This document shows positions 6,679 to 12,471 of a stretch of 12,471 nucleotides of DNA, in pieces. The notes beneath the pieces are model-generated. The model made no database searches, was not told the origin of the DNA, and was given only the letters and a program-made list of their open reading frames with translations. Made by a program: the position numbers and the translations under genes. Source of the DNA: an uncultured Eubacteriales bacterium (lineage in GTDB: Bacteria > Bacillota_A > Clostridia > Oscillospirales > Oscillospiraceae); the NCBI GenBank assembly GCA_949739085.1, contig CATIYU010000074.1, positions 1 through 12,471 on the forward strand, given 5' to 3'. The first letter of the stretch is position 1. Each line of letters begins with the position of its first letter.

Positions 6679-7989
6679 ATGTGGTTTGAAAACGCTGTTA
6701 TCTATCAGATCTACCCCCTTGGTCTCTGCGGCGCGCCGGAGGAAAATGACGGAGTTCCCTCCCACCGGATTCTGCGCCTGCTGGACTGGGTGGACCATAT
6801 CAAAAAGACCGGAGCGGACACAGTGCTGCTCAATCCCCTCTTTGAGAGCGACCGCCACGGCTATGATACCCGGGATTACACCCGCGTGGACTGCCGCCTG
6901 GGGACAAACGAGGACCTGCAAAAGGTCTGCGAGGCCTTCCACGCCGCGGGCCTGCGGGTGATGCTGGACGGAGTTTTCAACCATGTGGGCCGGGGGTTCT
7001 GGGCCTTCCGGGACGTGCGGGAGAAGAAGTGGGACAGCCCCTATAAGGACTGGTTCCACATCAATTTCGACGGCAATACCGGCTACAACGACGGTTTCTG
7101 GTACGAGGCGTGGGAGGGGCACTATGAGCTGGTGAAGCTGAACCTCCAACACCCGGACGTGGTCCGCTGCCAGTTTGACGCGATCCGCTCCTGGGTGGAG
7201 CAATTTGACATCGACGGCCTCCGGCTGGACGTGGCCTACTGCCTCCATCCGGACTACCTCCGGCAGCTGCGCAGCTTCACAGGCGGCCTTAAGCCGGACT
7301 TCGTCCTCATGGGCGAGACCCTCCACGGAGACTACAACCGCTGGATGAATAGTGAAATGTGCCACTCGGTGACCAACTACGAGTGCTACAAGGGACTTTG
7401 GTCCAGCTTCAACTCCATGAACCTCTTTGAGATTGGCCACAGCCTTGCCCGCCAGTTTGGCCCGGAGAACTGGACCCTCTACAAGGGCAAGCATCTGCTC
7501 AGCTTCCTGGACAACCACGACGTGGAGCGCATCGCCAGCATCCTCACCAACCCGGAGCACCTGCGCCCGGCCTACGGCATCCTCTTCGGTATGCCCGGGG
7601 TTCCGGCGGTGTACTACGGCAGCGAGTGGGGCATGGAGGGCCGTAAGTCCCAGGGGGACGCCGCCCTGCGCCCCAGCCTGGAGAAGCCGGAGTGGAGCGG
7701 CCTTACGGACTTCATCTCCCGTCTGGCGGAGGCCCGCCGGACCAGCCGGGCCCTGTGCCAGGGCGGCTACCGTAACGTGGTGCTGACCAACCGGCAGATT
7801 ATCTTTGAACGGGCCTGCGATGGGGAGCGGGTGCTGGTGGCCGTCAACGCGGACGGCGCGCCCTATACCGCCCACTTTGACGCCGGATGCGGCCAGGCGG
7901 AGGACCTCATTACCGGGAAGACCCACGATTTTGGCGGCGGCAGCGAGCTGGCCCCCTACAGCGTGGCGTTCTGGAAGATGGAGCGGTAA
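6679..7989 (+). CDS. GH13 alpha-amylase family glycosidase, cytoplasmic (maltodextrin glucosidase/cyclomaltodextrinase-like)
   Basis: A 436-aa retaining glycoside hydrolase expected to act on short alpha-glucans inside the cell. The (beta/alpha)8 barrel starts at once (WFENAVIYQIYPLGLCG, 2-18). All four GH13 regions are present: region I DGVFNH (97-102), region II GLRLDVAY with nucleophile Asp184, region III MGETLH with acid/base Glu213, and region IV FLDNHD with stabiliser Asp281. A beta-sheet C-domain begins near residue 360 (VVLTNRQIIFERA, VLVAVNADG). There is no signal peptide and none of the N-terminal beta domain that neopullulanase-type enzymes usually carry, so a compact intracellular form is likely. 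Exact substrate cannot be read from the sequence. The start ATG 6679 has AAGGAG seven bases upstream. The gene is monocistronic, with its own promoter and terminator, and no sugar transporter is adjacent. Confidence 0.9.
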   Translation: MWFENAVIYQIYPLGLCGAPEENDGVPSHRILRLLDWVDHIKKTGADTVLLNPLFESDRHGYDTRDYTRVDCRLGTNEDLQKVCEAFHAAGLRVMLDGVFNHVGRGFWAFRDVREKKWDSPYKDWFHINFDGNTGYNDGFWYEAWEGHYELVKLNLQHPDVVRCQFDAIRSWVEQFDIDGLRLDVAYCLHPDYLRQLRSFTGGLKPDFVLMGETLHGDYNRWMNSEMCHSVTNYECYKGLWSSFNSMNLFEIGHSLARQFGPENWTLYKGKHLLSFLDNHDVERIASILTNPEHLRPAYGILFGMPGVPAVYYGSEWGMEGRKSQGDAALRPSLEKPEWSGLTDFISRLAEARRTSRALCQGGYRNVVLTNRQIIFERACDGERVLVAVNADGAPYTAHFDAGCGQAEDLITGKTHDFGGGSELAPYSVAFWKMER

Positions 7990-8008
7990 CAGGAAATATT
8001 TTGGGGAG

Positions 8009-8043
8009 GACGGCGCGGTTTTGGCCGCGCCGTCTTCTGTTTC
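8009..8043 (+). terminator. Intrinsic terminator after the GH13 gene
   Basis: GACGGCGCGG (8009-8018) pairs perfectly with CCGCGCCGTC (8025-8034) around TTTTGG. It is followed by the T-rich TTCTGTTTC and lies 19 bases after the stop codon. Confidence 0.85.
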
Positions 8044-8055
8044 AGGAAAAAACAG

Positions 8056-8084
8056 GTGACAAAGCGGCCAAAGATCTGTATAAT
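8056..8084 (+). promoter_or_regulatory. Sigma-A promoter for the M20D/S66/methyltransferase operon
   Basis: GTGACA (8056-8061), a 17-bp spacer and a perfect TATAAT (8079-8084). The predicted start is near 8091, about 28 nt before the ATG. The GTG of the -35 box is in frame with the gene but has no ribosome site. Confidence 0.78.
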
Positions 8085-8118
8085 GGCAGGTACCAAAATA
8101 AAGCAAGGAGGATCCGCC

Positions 8119-9297
8119 ATGACAGTCGATCTGAAACAGCAGGCCCAGGCCATCTCCCCGGTTCTTCAGGAGCTCTTTCAGGCACTCCACCGCTGCCCGG
8201 AGCTGGGGGGCCGGGAGAACCAAACCGCCAAGCTGGTCCGCGCCCGCCTGGATGCGCTGGGCGTGGAATACACCCCTATGGCCGGTACCGGTACAGCCGC
8301 TATCATCCGGGGGGGCCGCCCCGGCAAAACCATCGGCTTCCGGGCGGACATAGACGCCCTGCCCATCACAGAGGAGACGGGCCTCCCCTACGCCTCCCAG
8401 AACCCCGGCGTTATGCACGCCTGCGGCCACGACTTCCACACCGCGTCCCTGCTGGGGGTAGCGGAGCTTCTGAACCAGCGGCGGGAGACCCTCCCCGGCA
8501 ATGTCAAGCTCTTCTTCCAGCCGGACGAGGAGGACTGCGGCGGCGCGGCCCCCATGATCGCCGCCGGCTGCATGGAAAATCCAAAGGTGGACGCTATGCT
8601 CTGCTGCCACGTGGAGAGTCTTATCCCCACGGGTACCATGTCGGTGCGCACGGGCCCCATCTGCGCGGCCTCCAACCCCTTCACAGTCACCCTCCGGGGC
8701 CGGGGCACCCACGGGGCCAAGCCGGAGCTGGGTACAGACGTGGTGGTGGCCGCCGCCCAGCTCATCACGGCCCTTCAGACCATCTCCAGCCGCCGCACCT
8801 GCCCCACAGACGCGGTGGTGGTCACGGTGGGCAGCATCCACGCCGGGGCGGCGGGCAATGTCCTGCCTGAGGAGGCCCAGTGCAAGGGTATCCTCCGCTC
8901 CATGACGGCGGAGTCCCGGGAGCGGGTGAAGGCGGATTTCCGCTCCATTGTCTCGGGCGTAGCCGCCGCTATGGGGGTGGAGGCGGAAATTGAGATTGTG
9001 GAGAGCTACCCATGCTGCCACAACGACCCCGCTCTCACAGACCTGCTCCGCCGCGCCTCCGCCAAGATTCTGGGCCAGGAGAACGTGTTGGAGCTGGAGG
9101 CCCCCTCCCTGGGCGCGGATGACTTCGGATATTTCAGCGCCCTGGTTCCCGGCTGTTACTACTACATCGGCGTGGGCAGCGCGGAAAAGGGCTTCACCTA
9201 CCCCAACCATAACCCCCGCTTTGGCGCGGACCCGGATGCCCTCTGGCTCTCCGCCGCGGTGGGGGCCCAGACGGCCCTGGATTACCTGGAGGGATAG
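8119..9297 (+). CDS. M20D family amidohydrolase (N-acyl-amino acid/hippurate hydrolase type)
   Basis: A 392-aa cytoplasmic metallohydrolase that should cleave an N-acyl or peptide-like amide from an amino acid. M20D landmarks in order: GFRADIDALPITEETGLPYAS (starting at 73), MHACGHDFHT with metal ligands Cys102 and His104 (99-108), FQPDEE with Glu137/Glu138 (133-138; the common form is FQPAEE), HVESLIPTGT with His164 (164-173; often HVWPxLPTG), the dimerisation-lid motif GRGTHGAKPELGTD (194-207), SLGADDFGYF (330-339), and YPNHNPRF with His364. Cys at the first ligand position is usual for M20D. The substrate cannot be fixed; N-acetyl amino acids, acyl amino acids or peptide derivatives are all possible. 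The start ATG 8119 has AAGGAGG upstream. It leads an operon with the S66 peptidase, separated by 72 bp. Confidence 0.92.
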   Translation: MTVDLKQQAQAISPVLQELFQALHRCPELGGRENQTAKLVRARLDALGVEYTPMAGTGTAAIIRGGRPGKTIGFRADIDALPITEETGLPYASQNPGVMHACGHDFHTASLLGVAELLNQRRETLPGNVKLFFQPDEEDCGGAAPMIAAGCMENPKVDAMLCCHVESLIPTGTMSVRTGPICAASNPFTVTLRGRGTHGAKPELGTDVVVAAAQLITALQTISSRRTCPTDAVVVTVGSIHAGAAGNVLPEEAQCKGILRSMTAESRERVKADFRSIVSGVAAAMGVEAEIEIVESYPCCHNDPALTDLLRRASAKILGQENVLELEAPSLGADDFGYFSALVPGCYYYIGVGSAEKGFTYPNHNPRFGADPDALWLSAAVGAQTALDYLEG

Positions 9298-9305
9298 GGC
9301 GTATG

Positions 9306-9329
9306 TTCTTTTTCCTGCTGGAAAAAGAA
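9306..9329. repeat. Perfect 10-bp hairpin between the M20D and S66 genes
   Basis: TTCTTTTTCC (9306-9315) and GGAAAAAGAA (9320-9329) pair perfectly around the tetraloop TGCT, starting eight bases after the M20D stop. There is no T run after it on either strand, so it is not a standard terminator. It may be an mRNA processing or stability hairpin that uncouples expression of the downstream genes. I find no clear promoter in the 72-bp gap. Confidence 0.5.
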
Positions 9330-9369
9330 TGGAGAAGGAATCAAACATTGTTTTGCTTTGGAGGTTATG

Positions 9370-10281
9370 ATGCTTTTTCCGCCTGCGCCCCAGCCCGGCG
9401 ATACCATTTTACTAACAGCTCCCTCCTCGCCCCTCTCCGCAGACCAGCCGGTGGAGGCCGTCGCGGAGGCGGTGGAGAAATTGGGCTTCCGCGTCCGGAT
9501 CGGGGACTCCTGCCGTTCCTCCACCCCCCGCGGCTACGCCGCCGCCCCGCCGGAACTCCGGGCTGGGGACATCAACCGGGGCTTCTTGGACCCGGATATA
9601 GCCGCCATCTGGTGCGTTCGGGGGGGCAGCACGGCCTGGCAGCTGCCGCCGCTGTTGGATTACGCCGCCATCGCCGCCCACCCCAAGGCTTTTATCGGCT
9701 TCAGCGACGTGACCACCCTCCACCTGGCCATTCAAAGGCGCTGCGGCCTGGTTACCTTCCACGGCCCCACCGCCAATCGTTTTCTCAATGGCGACAGCTT
9801 CACCCTGACCAGCCTGCTGGCGGCGCTGGGAGCGAAGGGGCGGCTGGTCCTGGAAAATCCCCCCGGCGAGCCCATTCGGGCGCTGCGCCCCGGCCGGGCC
9901 TCGGGTCCCCTCACCGGCGGCAACCTCTCCCTGGTGGTTCAGTCCCTGGGGACCCCCTGGCAGGTGGACGCCCGGGGCCGCGTTCTGTACCTGGAGGACG
10001 TGGAGGAGCCTGTCTACTCCCTGGACCGGATGCTCAGCCAGCTGCAATACGCAGGGGTGCTGGAGGCGGCCTCCGGCCTCCTATTCGGGGCCTTTACCAA
10101 GAGCGGCAACGCCTACCAGGAATCCTACGGCCCGGAGGAGCTCTTGTGGGAGTTCTTCTCCCGCTGGCCAAAGCCGGTGCTCTATAACATCCGTTCCGCT
10201 CACTGTATGCCCATGTCCACCCTCCCGCTGGGCGCTCTCTGCGGGATCGACGGCGAGACCGTCACCTTTACAAAGGAGTAA
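9370..10281 (+). CDS. S66 family peptidase (LD-carboxypeptidase LdcA/MccF-like)
   Basis: The 303-aa product belongs to the serine peptidase family that removes the terminal D-Ala from cytoplasmic tetrapeptide muropeptides (LdcA), or cleaves microcin-like aminoacyl nucleotides and peptides (MccF). The N-terminal PGDTILLTAPSSPL strand, WCVRGGST (81-88) and the Ser-Glu-His triad are visible: Ser112 in IGFSDVTTLH, Glu209 in LEDVEEPVYSLDRML, and His278 in SAHCMPMSTLPLGA. TGGNLSLVVQSLGTPW (182-197) is also a family signature. The usual RGGYG reads RGGST here. Muropeptide recycling is favoured because no peptide antibiotic genes are nearby. The start is ATG 9370, five bases after GGAGG; the adjacent ATG 9367 is too close to that site, and TTG 9358 overlaps it. 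It is followed after two bases by the methyltransferase gene. Confidence 0.9.
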   Translation: MLFPPAPQPGDTILLTAPSSPLSADQPVEAVAEAVEKLGFRVRIGDSCRSSTPRGYAAAPPELRAGDINRGFLDPDIAAIWCVRGGSTAWQLPPLLDYAAIAAHPKAFIGFSDVTTLHLAIQRRCGLVTFHGPTANRFLNGDSFTLTSLLAALGAKGRLVLENPPGEPIRALRPGRASGPLTGGNLSLVVQSLGTPWQVDARGRVLYLEDVEEPVYSLDRMLSQLQYAGVLEAASGLLFGAFTKSGNAYQESYGPEELLWEFFSRWPKPVLYNIRSAHCMPMSTLPLGALCGIDGETVTFTKE

Positions 10282-10283
10282 CC

Positions 10284-11009
10284 ATGACAAACATCTACGA
10301 CGACGAGTCCTTTTTCCAACAATACGCCCAGATGTCCCGGAGCCGGGACGGCCTCTCCGGCGCCGGGGAGTGGCGGCAGCTGGAGCCCCTGTTCCCCGCT
10401 CTGGAGGGAGAGGCTGTGCTGGACCTGGGCTGCGGCTACGGCTGGCACTGCCGTTACGCGGCCAGCCGGGGCGCGGCGGAGGTGGTGGGCATCGACGGCA
10501 GCGCCCGCATGATCGAGGAGGCCCAAAGGCGGAATCCCGGCCCCCAGATCCAATACCAGGTCTGCGATCTGGACGCCTACCCCTATCCCGCCGCCCGGTT
10601 TGGCCTGGTGGTGTCTAATCTGGTCCTGCACTACGTCCAGGACCTGGACGCCCTCTATGGGAAAGTCTACCAGACCCTCCGGCCCGGCGGAATTTTCCTC
10701 TTCAACATTGAGCACCCGGTCTTTACCAGCGGCGTCAGACAGGAGTGGGTCCGGGATGAAGACGGCAAGGCCCTCCACTGGCCCGTAGACCGCTACTTCT
10801 CTCCCGGGGAGCGGTCCACAGTATTTCTGGGCCAGCGGGTGTTGAAGCAGCACCACACCCTTACCCAGATTCTCATGGGCCTGCTCCGGACCGGCTTTGC
10901 GCTGGAGACGGTGGAGGAGGCCATGCCGCCGGAGGACATGCTGGACCTGCCGGGCATGGCGGACGAGCTGCGCCGTCCCATGATGCTCCTGGTCAAGGCG
11001 AGAAAGTAG
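10284..11009 (+). CDS. Class I SAM-dependent methyltransferase
   Basis: A 241-aa predicted cytoplasmic methyltransferase. Motif I is VLDLGCGYGWH (45-55), the acidic residue binding the SAM ribose is Asp71 in VVGIDGS, motif II lies around CDLDAYPYP (94-102) and FGLVVSNLVLHYV (106-118), and motif III is LRPGGIFLF (132-140). The C-terminal half (EHPVFTSG, VDRYFSPGER, RRPMMLLVKARK) is of a type common in Bacillota small-molecule methyltransferases, but the substrate is unknown. AAAGGAG (10272-10278) lies inside the end of the S66 gene, and only two bases separate the stop from this ATG, so the two are co-transcribed and probably coupled. A strong terminator follows. I infer no mechanistic link to the peptidases beyond co-expression. 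Confidence 0.9.
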   Translation: MTNIYDDESFFQQYAQMSRSRDGLSGAGEWRQLEPLFPALEGEAVLDLGCGYGWHCRYAASRGAAEVVGIDGSARMIEEAQRRNPGPQIQYQVCDLDAYPYPAARFGLVVSNLVLHYVQDLDALYGKVYQTLRPGGIFLFNIEHPVFTSGVRQEWVRDEDGKALHWPVDRYFSPGERSTVFLGQRVLKQHHTLTQILMGLLRTGFALETVEEAMPPEDMLDLPGMADELRRPMMLLVKARK

Positions 11010-11014
11010 CGCCG

Positions 11015-11053
11015 GACGCCCTGGCACAGTCTGCCGGGGCGTCTGTCTTTTTT
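11015..11053 (+). terminator. Intrinsic terminator of the M20D/S66/methyltransferase operon
   Basis: GACGCCCTGGCA (11015-11026) pairs with TGCCGGGGCGTC (11032-11043) through 12 positions including one T-G wobble, around the loop CAGTC. TGTC and then a T6 run (11048-11053) follow. It is the best textbook terminator in the window. Confidence 0.93.
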
Positions 11054-11069
11054 GAAAAGTAAAATATAT

Positions 11070-11098
11070 TTGACAAAATAGCGGGTATGATATACAAT
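11070..11098 (+). promoter_or_regulatory. Sigma-A promoter for the membrane protein/XRE pair
   Basis: A perfect TTGACA (11070-11075), a 17-bp spacer and TACAAT (11093-11098). The predicted start is near 11105, close to the ribosome site AGAAGGAGG, so the leader is very short (about 18 nt). The spacer is AT-rich with GTATGATATAC (11085-11095), a near-palindrome at the -10 box that could serve as an operator for the XRE protein. Confidence 0.75.
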
Positions 11099-11122
11099 AC
11101 AGTCAGAAGGAGGGATTTGGCC

Positions 11123-11680
11123 ATGGAAGGAAAAAACATTCTTCTGATTTTGGGAGTGATGCTGCTGGTGTCGGCGGGGTTTGGCTGGCCACTGCTTGCG
11201 GCGGCCTACTATGAAAAGCAGGCGCGGGAAAACCGGGGAGAACCGCCCCGGTTCGACGAGCGGCAGCGTCTGGCCCGGCAGCGGGCGGGCAATCACGCGC
11301 TGTATGTACTGATTGGATTCCTGATCGTGTGGGCCTGTCTGGACATGGGCGGATGGTTCGGGTGGACGGGGAGCGTCCTGGACCTGGTTCTCTGCGCTCT
11401 GCCCCTGACGTTGGGAGTGTGGACGGCGGACTGCGTCCTCCACAGCGCCTTTTCGGGTTGGAAGGAGAAGAATACCTCCGACTCCTTCGCTCTATCTCTT
11501 ATGGTGATTATCGCAAATTTCATCAGCCCGTTCTGGATAGGCGGCTTTCTGAAGTCGCGGCTGCCCGGTTTTTTTGCCATGGGGAGCGTGCTGGCCTTGG
11601 GCGGCGTGTACCTATACCAGCATGTCCTGCTGCCCCGTATGGCGAAGCAGGCGGAGGATGAGGGAGAAGACGAGCCATGA
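11123..11680 (+). CDS. Uncharacterised polytopic membrane protein paired with an XRE regulator
   Basis: The 185-aa protein has about five predicted membrane helices (near 6-29, 57-74, 84-105, 121-142 and 149-167) and a short acidic cytoplasmic tail (EDEGEDEP). After helix 1 there is a charged loop containing RFDERQRLARQRAG (43-56). A DERQ-type loop leading into the next helix is also seen in small Bacillota membrane proteins encoded beside short XRE regulators (DUF2178/DUF3796-like pairs), but I cannot assign a family firmly. No catalytic or transporter motif is visible. The start is ATG 11123, behind AGAAGGAGGG with a nine-base spacer; a frame back to 11087 would start inside the promoter. 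The stop overlaps the next start as ATGA, so the two proteins are translationally coupled. Confidence 0.8.
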   Translation: MEGKNILLILGVMLLVSAGFGWPLLAAAYYEKQARENRGEPPRFDERQRLARQRAGNHALYVLIGFLIVWACLDMGGWFGWTGSVLDLVLCALPLTLGVWTADCVLHSAFSGWKEKNTSDSFALSLMVIIANFISPFWIGGFLKSRLPGFFAMGSVLALGGVYLYQHVLLPRMAKQAEDEGEDEP

Positions 11681-11874
11681 AGAATCTCCGCCTTCGTTCC
11701 GCCCGGGCGGCCAAGGGGCTGAGCCAGCAGGCGCTGGCGGACCTGGTGGGGGTCTCCCGGCAGACCATTAACGCCATTGAGCAGGGGGACTACAATCCCA
11801 CCATTAAGCTCTGCATCGCCATTTGCCGCGCCCTGGACAAAACTCTGGACGGCCTCTTCTGGGAGGAGAAATAG
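11677..11874 (+). CDS. XRE-family helix-turn-helix transcriptional regulator, 65 aa
   Basis: This tiny DNA-binding protein is essentially only a Cro/C1-type HTH. LRSARAAKGLSQQALADLVG (5-24) forms helices 1-2, and VSRQTINAIEQGDYNPT (26-42) holds the recognition helix and the typical EQGxYNP turn. LCIAICRALDKTLDGLFWEE (45-64) forms the last helices and the usual end of this short family, which in Bacillota is often called YozG-like. There is no ligand or dimerisation domain. Its ATG overlaps the TGA of the membrane protein gene (ATGA), with GGGAG (11662-11666) inside that gene. Autoregulation of the shared promoter is likely for this arrangement but is inferred. Confidence 0.93.
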   Translation: MKNLRLRSARAAKGLSQQALADLVGVSRQTINAIEQGDYNPTIKLCIAICRALDKTLDGLFWEEK

Positions 11875-11878
11875 AAAA

Positions 11879-11915
11879 CAGGTCCGCTCCGGTCTGCCCG
11901 GAACGGACCTGCTTT
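11879..11915. terminator. Bidirectional intrinsic terminator between the XRE and dehydrogenase genes
   Basis: CAGGTCCG (11879-11886) pairs with CGGACCTG (11904-11911), and TCCGG (11888-11892) with CCGGA (11898-11902), with one C/A mismatch between them and the loop TCTGC. CTTTC follows on the plus strand and TTTTC on the minus strand, so it can serve both convergent genes. Confidence 0.85.
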
Positions 11916-11933
11916 CGTTCAAAGCCTACAGAG

Positions 11934-11972
11934 AAAAGGTTCCTTTTGAGCCTTTTTGTTTCAAGAAAAAGA
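11934..11972. repeat. Short A/T-rich inverted repeats downstream of the dehydrogenase gene
   Basis: AAAAGG (11934-11939) and CCTTTT (11942-11947) are inverted around TT. CTTTTT (11952-11957) and AAAAAG (11966-11971) form a second small stem. They lie in the 3' untranslated region of the minus-strand gene. Their function is unclear, and the stems are weak. Nothing else is seen between 11916 and 11981. Confidence 0.3.
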
Positions 11973-11981
11973 ATGTATACC

Positions 11982-12471
11982 TTACTTCCCGAAGCTCTCG
12001 ATAATCTCCACGATCTCCACGCCGATGCGCTGCTGAGCCTCCTTGGTGGCGGCGCCGATGTGGGGGGTGCAGGAGACGTTGGGGTGGTTATAGAGGGCCT
12101 TGTTGGTGGCGGGCTCGTCGGCGTAGACGTCCAGGCCGGCGGCACGGATCTTCCCGGCGTTGAGCGCCTCCAGCAGGTCGTACTCGTTGACGTTGTCGCC
12201 CCGGGAGGTGTTGACGAACACAACGCCGTCCTTCATCTTGTCGATGTTCTCCTTGCAGATGAGCTTCTGACCGTTGAGGGAGGGGGTGTGGAGGGAGATG
12301 AAGTCAGCCCGGGCCAGCAGCTCGTCCAGCTCCACGTACTTCATGCCCATCTGCTCCTCGATCCCGGGGACATGGAAGATATCCTGGGCAATGACCTCCA
12401 TGCCGATGCCCTTGGCCATGCGGCCCAGGGCCTGGCCGATGCGGCCGAAGCCGATGATGCCCAGGGTCTTG
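11982..12471 (-). CDS. serA: D-3-phosphoglycerate dehydrogenase-type 2-hydroxyacid dehydrogenase, C-terminal part
   Basis: This is the 3' part of a D-isomer-specific 2-hydroxyacid dehydrogenase, most likely the NAD-dependent enzyme that oxidises 3-phosphoglycerate in the first step of serine synthesis. The frame enters from beyond 12471, so the ATG at 12419 is internal. Visible parts are the Rossmann glycine loop GFGRIGQALG (just after the window edge), ADFISLHTP, the catalytic Arg in VNTSRGD, the Glu in LDVYADEPA, and the His in TPHIGAATKEAQQRIG. It ends soon after with IVEIIESFGK, so it lacks the ACT regulatory domain and belongs to the short class of about 300 aa common in Clostridia. Other 2-hydroxyacid dehydrogenases cannot be fully excluded without the substrate-binding N-terminus. 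The shared hairpin at 11879-11911 provides its terminator. Confidence 0.85.
   Translation of the reverse strand, partial: KTLGIIGFGRIGQALGRMAKGIGMEVIAQDIFHVPGIEEQMGMKYVELDELLARADFISLHTPSLNGQKLICKENIDKMKDGVVFVNTSRGDNVNEYDLLEALNAGKIRAAGLDVYADEPATNKALYNHPNVSCTPHIGAATKEAQQRIGVEIVEIIESFGK

Noticed and set aside
7887..8870. 327-codon plus-strand frame spanning the GH13 end and M20D start
   Set aside because: It runs through the GH13 terminator and the next promoter, is rich in Gly/Pro/Arg, and is out of frame with two well-supported genes.
5848..9348. 1166-codon open frame on the minus strand
   Set aside because: It is antisense to tcdA, the GH13 gene and the M20D gene, and crosses their promoters and a terminator. 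The encoded sequence is low-complexity (Val/Gly/His/Ala-rich) without any domain. It is a by-product of the high-GC third-position bias of the real genes.
9303..10187. 294-codon plus-strand frame across the S66 gene
   Set aside because: It begins in the intergenic hairpin and is a Gly/Pro/Arg-rich shadow of the S66 peptidase frame, which has a full catalytic triad.
11677..11874. Antitoxin of a toxin-antitoxin system
   Set aside because: The partner gene encodes a polytopic membrane protein of 185 aa with no toxin motif, and short XRE proteins with membrane partners are common non-TA pairs.

Overview
The window looks like chromosomal core DNA from a GC-rich low-oxygen gut-type member of the Bacillota. 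The nearest guess is Oscillospiraceae (Flavonifractor/Lawsonibacter-like). This rests on strong GGAGG ribosome sites, sigma-A promoters with 17-bp spacers, a high-GC coding bias with GC-rich third positions, and the gene families present; it is inference, not a database result. No IS element, phage gene, CRISPR array, tRNA or rRNA is visible.

Layout. (1) 1-2195: 3' part of gyrA, with the catalytic Tyr and the GyrA box. (2) 2196-3013: a 293-bp leader with an extended -10 promoter, foldable RNA and a perfect 16-bp hairpin, then a GAF-domain free methionine-(R)-sulfoxide reductase. (3) 2979-3299 (-): a DUF1622 membrane protein, convergent and overlapping the reductase end by 35 bp. (4) 3431-5473: recG, with a strong hairpin after it. 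(5) 5638-5739: a 33-codon ORF with an excellent ribosome site. (6) 5878-6594: tcdA. (7) 6679-7989: a cytoplasmic GH13 glucosidase/amylase whose promoter -35 box overlaps the tcdA stop codon; a terminator follows. (8) 8119-11009: a likely operon of an M20D amidohydrolase, an S66 LD-carboxypeptidase and a SAM-dependent methyltransferase, ending in a strong terminator. (9) 11123-11874: a five-helix membrane protein translationally coupled to a 65-aa XRE repressor-like protein. (10) 11879-11915: a bidirectional terminator facing (11) the 3' part of a serA-type 2-hydroxyacid dehydrogenase on the minus strand.

Most genes are small independent housekeeping units with their own promoters and terminators. 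The two functional groupings are the M20D/S66 pair, which points to peptide or muropeptide turnover in the cytoplasm, and the membrane protein/XRE pair, which looks like a self-regulated module. I do not see a clearly new multi-gene system. The best leads are the structured leader in front of the methionine sulfoxide reductase, the atypical cysteine pattern of that enzyme, and the 33-aa ORF.
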